Below, piece by piece: positions 26,130-33,841 of a stretch of DNA of 64,000 bases. The stretch spans positions 1 to 64,000 of the forward strand of contig NZ_JADQDM010000008.1 in the NCBI RefSeq assembly GCF_015694525.1. The letters are read 5' to 3'. A model generated the notes under the pieces. It was not told the DNA's origin and ran no database searches. It saw only the letters and a list, made by a program, of their open reading frames with translations. A program made the position numbers and the translations under genes. Numbering within the stretch: the first letter of the stretch is position 1; each line of letters opens with the position of its first letter. This DNA comes from Hymenobacter ruricola. Its GTDB lineage: Bacteria > Bacteroidota > Bacteroidia > Cytophagales > Hymenobacteraceae.

Positions 26130-26651
26130 ATGGCCGAAATCCAACCGCAGGCTGCCGGGCCGAACAAAGCCGGCAAGCGACGAGCCAAGAAGATGTCGAC
26201 CCGCATTGACATGACGCCGATGGTGGACCTGGCGTTTCTGCTGCTCACCTTTTTCATGCTCACCACCACCTTCGCCAAGCCCTTCAACCTGGAACTGACG
26301 ATGCCGGTGAAAGGCGAGACCTCCGTGCCCATGAAGCAAGCCTTGACCGTCATCCTTGGCAAGGGCCACCAAGTGCATTATTTCTTCGGCCTGAACGCGC
26401 CGTACGACAAGACCGTGCGCCCAGCCCATCTGCGCACCACCACGTTTGCCGCCACTGGCATCCGGAAAGTGCTGCTGGAAAAACGGCAGGAATCGCCCGG
26501 CCTGGTGGTGCTCATCAAGCCCAGCGAAGATTCCAAATACCAGGACATGGTGGACATTCTCGACGAGATGAGCATCACGAACCAGAAAAAGTACGCGCTG
26601 GTAAAAATCACCCCCGACGACCTCACCCTCCTTAAAACTTCCACCTTATGA
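26130..26651 (+). CDS. ExbD/TolR family biopolymer transport protein
   Basis: ExbD works with ExbB to harness the proton gradient and energise TonB. The 173-residue protein starts at the ATG at 26130 (MAEIQPQ), has a basic cytoplasmic N-terminus (GKRRAKKMSTRIDMTPMVD), and one transmembrane helix (about 28-48, LAFLLLTFFMLTTTF) with the conserved aspartate at its start (PMVDLAF). The rest is a periplasmic domain. Its stop overlaps the start of the TonB gene. No exbB is adjacent, so the motor partner must come from elsewhere in the genome. Confidence 0.93.
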   Translation: MAEIQPQAAGPNKAGKRRAKKMSTRIDMTPMVDLAFLLLTFFMLTTTFAKPFNLELTMPVKGETSVPMKQALTVILGKGHQVHYFFGLNAPYDKTVRPAHLRTTTFAATGIRKVLLEKRQESPGLVVLIKPSEDSKYQDMVDILDEMSITNQKKYALVKITPDDLTLLKTSTL

Positions 26652-27487
26652 TGACCAATGCCCAGCTGGCCACGGCCAGCCTCGACGACATCGTGTTCGA
26701 TGGTCGCAACCGCACTTACGGCGCCTACCAGCTGCGCGCCCTCTACCAGCGCCACGTGACGCGGGCACTGGTCATTGCCACGGCCGTTTTTGCGCTGCTG
26801 CTGGTGTTTCCGCTTGCCGCGCAGTGGCTGAAGGACAAAATGCCCGTAGCGCCCCGGGTCATTGACGAGGGCAACATCCTGATGGCCCCGCCGCTGGCCC
26901 CCGAGGTGCTGACGCCCCCGCCGCCGCCCGCGGCCACGCCGCCGAGTGCGCCCCCGCAACAGCCCACCATAAAAGACATTGTGCCGGTGGTGGTGGACGA
27001 CAAAAAAGCGCCCGCCGAAAGCGACGTGCCCAACCAGGACGACCTGCGCGACACCCCGCCCGGCGTGCGCACCATTGAGGGCGACCCCAACGCGGGCAAC
27101 ACCGACAACCTTGAGGACCTGCGGCCCGGCACCGACGAAACTGTGACCCGCGACGTGGTGGCCCCCACCGTGTACACCTACGTGGAGCAAATGCCCCAAC
27201 TGCCCGGCGGGGGCGGCAACGCCGCCATCGTAGCCGCCATCCAGAAAGCCACCAAGTACCCGTCGCTGGCCCTCCGCAACCAAGTTGAAGGCCGCATTTT
27301 CGTGAGCTTCACGGTGAATACCCTGGGCGAAGTTTCGGACGTGAAAGTGGTAAAGGGCCTGGGTTCCGGCCTGGACGAGGAAACGATTCGGGCGGTGAAG
27401 ACCCTGCCTAAGTTCATCCCCGGCAAGCAAAACGGCCGCGAGGTAAGCGTGTCGTTTACCGTGCCCATCACGTTTAAAATTCAGTAG
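26648..27487 (+). CDS. TonB family energy transducer
   Basis: The 279-residue protein carries the Bacteroidota TonB plan: a cytoplasmic SLDDIVFDGRNRTYGAYQLR segment, one membrane helix (about 38-60, ALVIATAVFALLLVFPLAA), a Pro-rich periplasmic linker (PPPPPAATPPSAPPQQ) and a C-terminal TonB_C domain (ATKYPSLALRNQVEGRIFVS, VSFTVPITFKI). It transmits energy to outer-membrane TonB-dependent receptors. The ATG overlaps the exbD stop by 4 bp, so translation is coupled. A perfect long hairpin follows the gene. Confidence 0.93.
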   Translation: MMTNAQLATASLDDIVFDGRNRTYGAYQLRALYQRHVTRALVIATAVFALLLVFPLAAQWLKDKMPVAPRVIDEGNILMAPPLAPEVLTPPPPPAATPPSAPPQQPTIKDIVPVVVDDKKAPAESDVPNQDDLRDTPPGVRTIEGDPNAGNTDNLEDLRPGTDETVTRDVVAPTVYTYVEQMPQLPGGGGNAAIVAAIQKATKYPSLALRNQVEGRIFVSFTVNTLGEVSDVKVVKGLGSGLDEETIRAVKTLPKFIPGKQNGREVSVSFTVPITFKIQ

Positions 27488-27511
27488 CGGCGCCAATACC
27501 TAGTCTGCCGG

Positions 27512-27628
27512 AAAGCAAAACGTCAGGTCGAGCTTGTCGAGACATCTCGCGTGTGGTAGTAATCCAATCATCAGGAGTTACTACTGCATGCGAGATGTCT
27601 CGACAAGCTCGACCTGACGTTTTGCTTT
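27512..27628. repeat. Long-arm palindromic repeat with ggtcgagcttgtcgag arms
   Basis: The arms match perfectly for more than 35 bp (aaagcaaaacgtcaggtcga and its complement, then gcttgtcgagacatctcgc). The loop contains gtagtaatccaatcatcagg and ttactac, with the same agtaa...ttact dyad seen in the other copies. It sits between convergent tonB and the GDYXXLXY gene, so it may also act as a terminator. The T-tract on the right (gcttttttcc) is consistent with that. Confidence 0.85.
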
Positions 27629-27650
27629 TTTCCTTTGTCAGGAAAGCCAG

Positions 27651-28208
27651 TTATTTCCTCACCATTACCTCTTCCACCCGCGCAATGCGGGCCTGCCCCC
27701 ACGGCGCGATGCTGACGTGCACGCGCAAGGGGTGCAACCGGCCAGCTTTTTCGAGGCGCAGGCCGCTGGCTTCGGGCACGTAGTAGCGCTCCAGGTTGAA
27801 GCGCAGGGCCAGCGAGTGCCGGTATACGTCCGTGACCCAGGCGCGCAGCACCACTTGGTTGGGGCCGGCTTTGGGGGAATTGGGGTACACGCCCACGGCG
27901 GTGGCGAGGCTGTCGGGGCCGGGCGCCAGGAGCAGGAACACGCCCTGCCGGCGCTTCGGTGGCGCCTCGCCGTGCCACTGGCGCAGGGGCGCTTCGCTGA
28001 TGGTGTAGCGCAGGCGCACAAAATCGCCGTAGAGCAAGTCGCGCGGGTCGACGGGCGTGGTGGCCAGCACGATGTGCTGGCCCAGCGCCGTGGTGGCGTA
28101 GCCCGCGCCGGCCACGCCCAGCACGTAGAGCACCTGGGCGGCCACCAGCAGGCGCAGCAAGGGCCGGCGACGGGCGGGGTCAGAAGCCCAGGTCAGCAGG
28201 TCGGCCAT
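27651..28208 (-). CDS. GDYXXLXY domain protein
   Basis: The 185-residue protein has one N-terminal membrane segment (about 17-40, PLLRLLVAAQVLYVLGVAGAG) and the defining motif GDFVRLRY at 61-68, preceded by VDPRDLLY. The remaining part is a beta-rich domain (GPNQVVLRAWVTDVYRHSL, YYVPEASGLRLEK). In Bacteroidota this family is encoded next to DUF2157 proteins, as here, 23 bp downstream of that gene. The biochemical role of the pair is not known. Confidence 0.9.
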   Translation of the reverse strand: MADLLTWASDPARRRPLLRLLVAAQVLYVLGVAGAGYATTALGQHIVLATTPVDPRDLLYGDFVRLRYTISEAPLRQWHGEAPPKRRQGVFLLLAPGPDSLATAVGVYPNSPKAGPNQVVLRAWVTDVYRHSLALRFNLERYYVPEASGLRLEKAGRLHPLRVHVSIAPWGQARIARVEEVMVRK

Positions 28209-28231
28209 TTCGGTTAAGTATGAATTGTAAA

Positions 28232-29506
28232 TTATGAATTATGAGTTGAGGCCGGGGGCTCTGGAGCGGCGTCATCGGGCGTGGCGACGGGCGGCGCGGG
28301 CGGGGCAGCGGCCAGGGTTTGGGCGTTGCGGCGGCGCAGGTACCAGCTCAGGCTCAGCAGCAGCACGCCGCCCAGCAGGAAGAACAAGGACTTGTCCAGA
28401 AACGCCCAGGTCAGCTTGAAATAGGCCACGGCCGTGGCGGCCACAAACAGCACCGCGCCCACCGTCAGTTGGTCGGAGTCCTGGTTGCGGTGGGCCCGGG
28501 CCAGCACCGAGCCGGCGTGCGCGTACAGCACCACCAGCGTGGCCACCGCCAGCGGCAGCCCGCCCGGCAGGTAGAACCCCGGCAGCAGCAGCAGCCAGTC
28601 CAGCAGCGTGTTGAGGCGTCCGAGCGCCCGCTTGCCGGCCACCGACAGCGCAAACACCGCCCCCAGCGCCCCCAGATACGGCAGCAGCGGCGGCCGCAGC
28701 ACGTCGGCGTAGGCATCGGTTTCGCCAAAGGTGGCCAGCCCGAACATGAACAAGTAAGCCGCCACCAGCGGCGGGCCCTGCAGGGCGCGGGCGCCGTTGC
28801 CGCGCGCCTGCCAGTCGCCGGCCGCGTAAATGGCCATGGCCGGCACAAAAAACCAGGTGATTTTGGCGTGCAGCGCCAGCACCAGCAAGCCCGCCTGCCA
28901 CAGCAGGCCGGTGGACAGCACCGTGCTGCTCACCACCTCGGGCCGGCGCCACCAGTAGTAGCCCAGACCCGCGGCCACCAGCACCGCCGTGGCGTAGCTG
29001 AAGCTGCCCAGCGCCTGCACGCAATACGTTTGCACGCCCGCCCCAATCACCACCGTCAGCAGCACCAGCAGCCGCGAGCCGTACACGTAGCTCAGGGCCA
29101 CGCCGGCCACCACCCAGGCCAGCAGCCCGCTCACATCGTACCCCACCAGTTGGTAGAGCTGGCTGACGAGAATGATGGCGGCCCCAAACACCAGCAGCCC
29201 CAGCCCGATGAGGCCGTGGCCCAAATCGGCATTGCCGCGCCGCAGGAAATACGTGCCCGCCCCGTAGGCCCCCAGCAGGCTGCCCAGCAGCAGCGCCAGC
29301 CGCAGCACGGCAGGCAGGCCCTGCCAGTTGGCGGCCACCACGCTCAGGGCGCTCAGGCCCACCAGCACGCTGCCCAGCAGCGGCAGCAGGCCCACGGCCG
29401 GCACTTCGGCCGGGTAGCGGGCCAGCAGCTGTTGCCGCTGCGCTTCGCTGATGAGGCCGTCGGTGACCCAGCCGGGGCTTTCGGTTTCGAGAAATTTACG
29501 GGACAA
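28232..29506 (-). CDS. DUF2157 domain membrane protein
   Basis: The protein is about 424 residues with a soluble N-terminal segment (DGLISEAQRQQLLARYP) that defines DUF2157, followed by ten or more hydrophobic helices. No ATG precedes the conserved region. The start at 29506 (TTG, LSRKFLETESPGWV) fits the family; a longer form starts at a TTG at 29551, 4 bp from a palindromic repeat, and adds a non-conserved stretch. It ends with a Pro/Ala-rich tail. It is probably cotranscribed with the GDYXXLXY gene. Function unknown, membrane protein. Confidence 0.85.
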   Translation of the reverse strand: MSRKFLETESPGWVTDGLISEAQRQQLLARYPAEVPAVGLLPLLGSVLVGLSALSVVAANWQGLPAVLRLALLLGSLLGAYGAGTYFLRRGNADLGHGLIGLGLLVFGAAIILVSQLYQLVGYDVSGLLAWVVAGVALSYVYGSRLLVLLTVVIGAGVQTYCVQALGSFSYATAVLVAAGLGYYWWRRPEVVSSTVLSTGLLWQAGLLVLALHAKITWFFVPAMAIYAAGDWQARGNGARALQGPPLVAAYLFMFGLATFGETDAYADVLRPPLLPYLGALGAVFALSVAGKRALGRLNTLLDWLLLLPGFYLPGGLPLAVATLVVLYAHAGSVLARAHRNQDSDQLTVGAVLFVAATAVAYFKLTWAFLDKSLFFLLGGVLLLSLSWYLRRRNAQTLAAAPPAPPVATPDDAAPEPPASTHNS

Positions 29507-29554
29507 GGTTTTTAGGACAGGAAGGTATGAAGGGATGAGGTGCGGGTTCAAAGA

Positions 29555-29646
29555 ACGTCATGCCGAGCGTCAGCGAAGCATCTTTACTGCAATAGTAATT
29601 ATTTACTTCTGCGGTAAAGATGCTTCGCTGACGCTCGGCATGACGT
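29555..29646. repeat. Long-arm palindromic repeat, copy 3
   Basis: Arms acgtcatgccgagcgtcagc and gctgacgctcggcatgacgt pair perfectly and continue through gaagcatctttac / gtaaagatgcttc, enclosing a loop with agtaattatttact. It separates DUF2157 from mnmD, both on the reverse strand. Arms agree with copies 1, 4 and 5 except for the gagcgtcagc segment, where both arms carry the matching change. Confidence 0.88.
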
Positions 29647-29683
29647 CCAACTCTTTTCCCTCCTAATCCCAACCCTCCCTACC

Positions 29684-30418
29684 CTATTCCTTCCGCGCCC
29701 GCGTCATTTCGCGCTTGCCGGGCGGGCCGGGGAGCTTTTCGGTGCGCCAGCCAGCGGCCCGCAGGTTGCGCCGAAACTGGCCCTGGGCGCAGTAGCTCAC
29801 CAGCACCGCGCCGGGGGCAGCGGCCGCGCAGAGCTTGGCAAAAATGGCTTCCGTCCACAGCTCGGGCTGCTTTTCGGGGGCGAAGGCGTCGAAGTAAATC
29901 AGGTCGTAGTACGCGGCGGGCAAAGCCGCCTGCTCCAGCGCCTCGGGCAGCTTGCTGAGGAAAAAATGGGGCGCCAGCGGGTGCGTTTCGGTCCAAGGGG
30001 CGGCGTGCAGCCGGTGCAGCAGCGCCACGGTTTCGGGCGCTTCGGTGGCCCATTTTGCGGCCAGTTCGGCTACTACCTCGGGCGGCAGCGGCACGGTTTC
30101 GAGGGCGTCGTAGGCCACAGCGGCGCCGGCGGTTTGGACGCGGCCCAGGGTGAGCAGGGCGTTGAGGCCGGTGCCAAGGCCCACTTCGAGCAGGTGCAGC
30201 GGCCGGGCGCAGGGCCCGCCCAGGCCGGCTTCGAGCAGGGGCAGCAGCCCCGCCTCGATGAACACGTGCTCCGACTCCTGCCGCGCGCCGTGCCGCGAGT
30301 GGTAATGCTCGTCGAGCGCCGGCACGTAGAGCGTGGCCGAGCCGTCGGCCGTGCGCCGCACTTCTACCTTTGGCGCTTCCGGTGCCTGCTGGTCATTGGT
30401 TTCCATTTGCCGATTCAT
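29684..30418 (-). CDS. mnmD: tRNA mnm5s2U34 methyltransferase MnmD
   Basis: MnmD methylates aminomethyl-2-thiouridine at the tRNA wobble position, the last step of mnm5s2U34 formation. In E. coli this domain is fused to the FAD-dependent oxidase domain as MnmC; here it is the stand-alone methyltransferase. The 244-residue protein has the SAM site LLEVGLGTGLNALLTL and the family hallmark IYFDAFAPEKQPELW. The ATG at 30418 is taken as the start (another lies at 30406). It is divergent from the thioesterase gene. Confidence 0.93.
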   Translation of the reverse strand: MNRQMETNDQQAPEAPKVEVRRTADGSATLYVPALDEHYHSRHGARQESEHVFIEAGLLPLLEAGLGGPCARPLHLLEVGLGTGLNALLTLGRVQTAGAAVAYDALETVPLPPEVVAELAAKWATEAPETVALLHRLHAAPWTETHPLAPHFFLSKLPEALEQAALPAAYYDLIYFDAFAPEKQPELWTEAIFAKLCAAAAPGAVLVSYCAQGQFRRNLRAAGWRTEKLPGPPGKREMTRARKE

Positions 30419-30449
30419 TCGCTGATTCACCTATTCACTCATTGCCCAC

Positions 30450-30875
30450 ATGGCCCGCGTAAAAGTATCCCTGCCCGATGCCTTCCCCTTTGCCACCGAA
30501 ATTCCGGTGCGCATCACCGACCTCAACTACGGCGGCCACCTCGGCAACGATGCGCTGCTGAGCCTGCTACACGAGGCGCGGGTGCAGTTTCTGCGCTCCC
30601 TGGGCCTGGAAAACGACTACGACCCCGTGAGCAAGCTCGGCCTCATCATGGTCGACGTGGCCGTGGAGTACAAGGGCGAGGCCTTCCACGGCGACGTGCT
30701 GCACTTCCGCATGGCCGCCGCCGACGCCAGCAAGTACGGCTTCGACGTGGTGTACCACGTGCACAACCAGGCCGGCAAAGAAATAGCCCGCGCCAAAACC
30801 GGCATGCTCTGCTTCGACTACAACGTGCGCAAGCTGCGCCTGCTGCCGCCGGACCTGGCGGCGCGGGTGGGGTAG
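30450..30875 (+). CDS. Acyl-CoA thioesterase family (hotdog fold)
   Basis: The 141-residue protein is a 4-hydroxybenzoyl-CoA-thioesterase-like hotdog enzyme. The helix region ITDLNYGGHLGNDALLSLLH (residues about 22-41) is the core; the usual catalytic Asp/Glu would lie in D24 or E42-A43-R44. Strands VAVEYKGEAFHGDVLHF and YGFDVVYHVHNQ follow. It probably cleaves acyl-CoA, but the acyl chain is unknown. It ends 1 bp before the convergent MazF-like gene. Confidence 0.88.
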   Translation: MARVKVSLPDAFPFATEIPVRITDLNYGGHLGNDALLSLLHEARVQFLRSLGLENDYDPVSKLGLIMVDVAVEYKGEAFHGDVLHFRMAAADASKYGFDVVYHVHNQAGKEIARAKTGMLCFDYNVRKLRLLPPDLAARVG

Positions 30876-30876
30876 C

Positions 30877-31194
30877 CTAAAGTTGAAATCCTTTCCGCAA
30901 GCCTTGGTTTACCTGTTGAAGTTCTGCGTCAGTTAGTTCTCCGACCCGACCATGCAACTGACTGCGGTCAAGCATGGCTATTTTTAGCACCCGGACCAAT
31001 GAAGGTTTGCCTAACCGATTGAGCGCAGTGGGTTGTAGCACCACATCATAAGGCTGAGCTAAGCCCAGATTGCCAATGATGAATGCTACCGTCACATCCG
31101 GAGCCTCCACAGCCAAAACCAGTGCCGGCCGCCGCTTGGAGCCTTGTTGATTGGTGAACGGAAACTGTACCTGAAGAATGTCACCCTTTTTCAT
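30877..31194 (-). CDS. MazF/PemK family toxin-like protein
   Basis: The 105-residue protein has the MazF/PemK pattern: MKKGDILQVQFPFTNQQGSKRRPALVL at the N-terminus, a GxLGLAQPYDVVL middle and SLVRVLKIAMLDRSQLHGRVG with a conserved Arg/Asp pair. Such proteins are mRNA endoribonucleases when paired with an antitoxin. The gene just upstream, 33 bp away, encodes a small acidic protein that probably is the antitoxin. DNA GC content is lower than the surrounding genes, a common sign of mobile toxin-antitoxin modules. Confidence 0.9.
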   Translation of the reverse strand: MKKGDILQVQFPFTNQQGSKRRPALVLAVEAPDVTVAFIIGNLGLAQPYDVVLQPTALNRLGKPSLVRVLKIAMLDRSQLHGRVGELTDAELQQVNQGLRKGFQL

Positions 31195-31227
31195 ATGCTC
31201 CCACTGACGCAGAAAATACCGGGCCCG

Positions 31228-31461
31228 TTACTTTTCCTCGTTTAGAAAGTCGTATGCCCGGCTTTGCTGCTGAATGATTCGCATATCGGCAGCAAAATCC
31301 GCTTCGGTTTCGTCAGCATCCAGTTCGGCGGCCACTATCGGCAAATTGTCCCATGTTTGCTGAGCCAAGAAGGCCGCGAAATCGCGCACAGATTGAGCCT
31401 GAGCTTCGGACAGCGAAGCCAAGAAGCGGCCAGTTTCAGCAATCAATGTTTCGTTACGCAT
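31228..31461 (-). CDS. Probable antitoxin of the MazF-like pair
   Basis: The start at 31461 (ATG) is preferred over an upstream TTG. The 77-residue protein is acidic and helical (ETGRFLASLSEAQAQSVRDF, ELDADETEADFAADMRIIQQ), with no clear DNA-binding fold recognised. Its order (antitoxin gene first, toxin 33 bp later) and size match type II antitoxins. It could be an unusual antitoxin type. The assignment rests mainly on the adjacent MazF-like gene. Confidence 0.7.
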   Translation of the reverse strand: MRNETLIAETGRFLASLSEAQAQSVRDFAAFLAQQTWDNLPIVAAELDADETEADFAADMRIIQQQSRAYDFLNEEK

Positions 31462-31584
31462 GGGACTCAATTGAAATTCCTTCTGCAAAATACCGCGGTG
31501 TCGGCGAAAAGTTCGTTTTTATCGTGAAGCAGGAGGCAACAACTGCGCTAAGCGCTAACGGGAACCCAACGCCCTGTCGGCTTG

Positions 31585-31592
31585 TATCTTTG
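31585..31592 (+). promoter_or_regulatory. -7 box (TATCTTTG) for rlmN
   Basis: TATCTTTG, a full match, ends 4 nt before the rlmN ATG at 31597. With the same spacing as ytxJ and the response regulator, it predicts a leaderless or nearly leaderless mRNA. Confidence 0.55.
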
Positions 31593-31596
31593 TGCT

Positions 31597-32676
31597 ATGC
31601 TGCTGGAACTGCCCCTCGCCCCCGTCATTAAAAAGCGTGATATCCGCAAAACCTCGCCCGACGAGCTCAAGGCCTTTATGGTGGAGCACGGCGAGAAGCC
31701 TTTCCGCGCCAAGCAAGTGCTGGAATGGCTCTGGAAAAACACCGCTTCCTCGTTTGAGGAGATGAACAACATCTCGGTGGCCACGCGCGAGCTGCTGGCC
31801 AACCACTTCGTCATCAACGGCGTGACGGTGCAGAACAAGCAGCTCAGCAACGACGGCACCATCAAATCGGCCTTCAAGCTCTACGACGGCAACGTGGTGG
31901 AAGGCGTGCTCATCCCGCACGACACGCGCATGACAGCCTGCATCAGCTCACAAGTGGGCTGCTCGCTGACGTGTAAGTTCTGCGCCACGGGCTACATGGA
32001 CCGCAAGCGCAACCTCGACGCGGCCGAGATTTACGACCAGGTGGTGCGCATCCGGGAGCAGTGCGAGGCCCAGTACGGCACGCCGCTCACCAACATCGTG
32101 TACATGGGCATGGGCGAGCCGCTGCTCAACTACGCCAACGTGGTGGAAAGCGTGCGCCGCATCACCGCGCCCGACGGCCTGAACATGGCCCCGCGCCGCA
32201 TCACCATCAGCACGGCCGGCATTGCCAAGATGATTAAGAAGCTGGCCGACGACGACGTGAAGGCCAACCTGGCCCTCTCGCTGCACGCGCCCACCGACGG
32301 GAAGCGCAACGAAATCATGCCCATCAACGAGGCCAACTCCCTGGCCGCGCTCAAGGAAGCCCTGCAGTACTACCACCAGAAAACCGGCCGCAAAGTCACC
32401 TACGAATACATCGTGTTCGACGGCTTCAACGACGGGCTGGACGACGCCGCCGAACTGCTGAAAATCAGCAAATGGCTGCCCTGCAAGGTGAACCTGATTG
32501 AGTACAACCCCATCGACAACGCGAGCTATCAGAACGCGGCCGACGACAAAATCACCGCCTTCCACAAGTTCTTGGCCGACCGCGGCGTGCAAACCAACAT
32601 CCGCCGCTCGCGCGGCAAGGACATCGACGCCGCCTGCGGGCAGCTGGCGGTGAAGGAAAAGGCCGAGGCGGCGTAG
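31597..32676 (+). CDS. rlmN: 23S rRNA (adenine2503-C2)-methyltransferase RlmN
   Basis: RlmN is a radical SAM enzyme that methylates A2503 in 23S rRNA and A37 in some tRNAs. The 359-residue protein has radical SAM cysteines C122, C126 and C129 (GCSLTCKFCATGYM), the resolving cysteine pair C115 (MTACISSQ) and the near-terminal cysteine in DIDAACGQLA, and the signature NIVYMGMGEPLLNYANV. The ATG at 31597 fits the family N-terminus. It is followed by a bidirectional terminator. Confidence 0.97.
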   Translation: MLLELPLAPVIKKRDIRKTSPDELKAFMVEHGEKPFRAKQVLEWLWKNTASSFEEMNNISVATRELLANHFVINGVTVQNKQLSNDGTIKSAFKLYDGNVVEGVLIPHDTRMTACISSQVGCSLTCKFCATGYMDRKRNLDAAEIYDQVVRIREQCEAQYGTPLTNIVYMGMGEPLLNYANVVESVRRITAPDGLNMAPRRITISTAGIAKMIKKLADDDVKANLALSLHAPTDGKRNEIMPINEANSLAALKEALQYYHQKTGRKVTYEYIVFDGFNDGLDDAAELLKISKWLPCKVNLIEYNPIDNASYQNAADDKITAFHKFLADRGVQTNIRRSRGKDIDAACGQLAVKEKAEAA

Positions 32677-32706
32677 CCCAGGCCACTTCGCTCTAAACTC
32701 TAAATA

Positions 32707-32744
32707 AAAAAGGCCCGCCTGCTGACTAGCAGGCGGGCCTTTTT
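32707..32744. terminator. Bidirectional Rho-independent terminator
   Basis: Stem aaaaaggcccgcctgct / agcaggcgggccttttt with a 4-nt loop gact, located between convergent rlmN and the beta-barrel gene. A- and T-tracts flank it on both sides, so it serves both genes. Confidence 0.92.
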
Positions 32745-32758
32745 GCGCAGCTGAGGCG

Positions 32759-33769
32759 CTACTTGATTTTGCCGAAGCGCACCGTGAGCTCGGCGAAGGG
32801 AAACGCGGTACCGTCGTTATAGCCGAAGCGGAAGGTGCCGTTGCCGTTGTCCTCGTAGTTGCCGTAGACGTAGGCCAGGCCCAAGCCGCCGCCGATGCGC
32901 TGGGCGGCGTAGCGCGCCCCAGCAATGCCGAAGACGCCGGTGGCGGTTCCGTAGGCATCGGAGCTGCGAATGAAATAGGTTTCGTTCATCAGCGACACGC
33001 GGCGGCTGATGCGGGTGGCCCCGCCGAGTTCGAACACCGGCGTTTCGTAAAACCCCGCGGAGCCATCGTAGGCGTAGCCCACGCCCAGGGTCAGGTTGTT
33101 GTCGGCACTGCCGTAGGTGGCGTTGGCGTAGGTGAGGCCAAAGGCGCCGGTGCGGTTGAAGAGCAGCAGCCCGCCCGCTCCCACCCGGAAGTTTTCGCTC
33201 ACCGGGAAGCTCACCTTGGGCGTGAAGCCAATGAAATTGACGTCGCCGGCTTCGGGAATAATGCTGCCCATCAGGCCGATGGAAATGTTGTCGGTCACGC
33301 CGTAGTTCGCGCTCAGCAGGAAGAGCTCCAGGTTTTGCACGTAGCCTTCGCCCTTGCGCAGGTTGCGGGCCGTGGGGGCAAAAAACAGGCGGTTGCCGTT
33401 GCCCACGTCGTCGTAGCCGAGGCGGGCCTGCTCGGCCGAGAGCAGCGCCAGCCGGCTGAGGTTGGCGCGCGGCACGCGCACCAAGCCCAGGTCTTTGGTT
33501 TCAAACGTGAGTTCCTCGGGGCCGGCGCTGCGCAGCTCGCCCACGAAGGCGGTGCCCGCTTTCAGCTCCACGCTGTAGGTGCGGCCGATGATTTCGTCGG
33601 TGCCGGAGCTCGGGGCCGGGGCGGCGGGGGCAGGAGCGGCGGGTACTCCGGCCGGCGCGCTGGGCGCCGAGGGCAGCGCCACCGGGCCGGGCACCGGGGT
33701 TTGGGCGCGCAGCGCGGCCCAGGGGGCGGCCAGCAGGCAAAGCGTAACGCAAGCGGGGAACCTCAGCAT
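32759..33769 (-). CDS. Putative outer-membrane beta-barrel protein
   Basis: The start is the ATG at 33769 (MLRFPACVTLCLLAA), giving 336 residues with a signal peptide ending near LRAQ. A Pro/Ala-rich linker leads to a small strand-rich segment (VELKAGTAFVGELRSAGPEE, LGLVRVPRANLSRLALL). The rest is barrel-like alternating strands with aromatic belts (ELFLLSANYGVTDNISIGLM, GAFGLTYANATYGSADNNLT), ending AELTVRFGKIK. No named family was recognised. The role, perhaps a channel or structural protein, is unknown. Confidence 0.75.
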   Translation of the reverse strand: MLRFPACVTLCLLAAPWAALRAQTPVPGPVALPSAPSAPAGVPAAPAPAAPAPSSGTDEIIGRTYSVELKAGTAFVGELRSAGPEELTFETKDLGLVRVPRANLSRLALLSAEQARLGYDDVGNGNRLFFAPTARNLRKGEGYVQNLELFLLSANYGVTDNISIGLMGSIIPEAGDVNFIGFTPKVSFPVSENFRVGAGGLLLFNRTGAFGLTYANATYGSADNNLTLGVGYAYDGSAGFYETPVFELGGATRISRRVSLMNETYFIRSSDAYGTATGVFGIAGARYAAQRIGGGLGLAYVYGNYEDNGNGTFRFGYNDGTAFPFAELTVRFGKIK

Positions 33770-33841
33770 GGCCGACAGGAAGTGGTGGTGCCGCAAAGAT
33801 GCACGGCGGCCCGCAACTGGTTGCACGGCCCGGCGCGCTCC

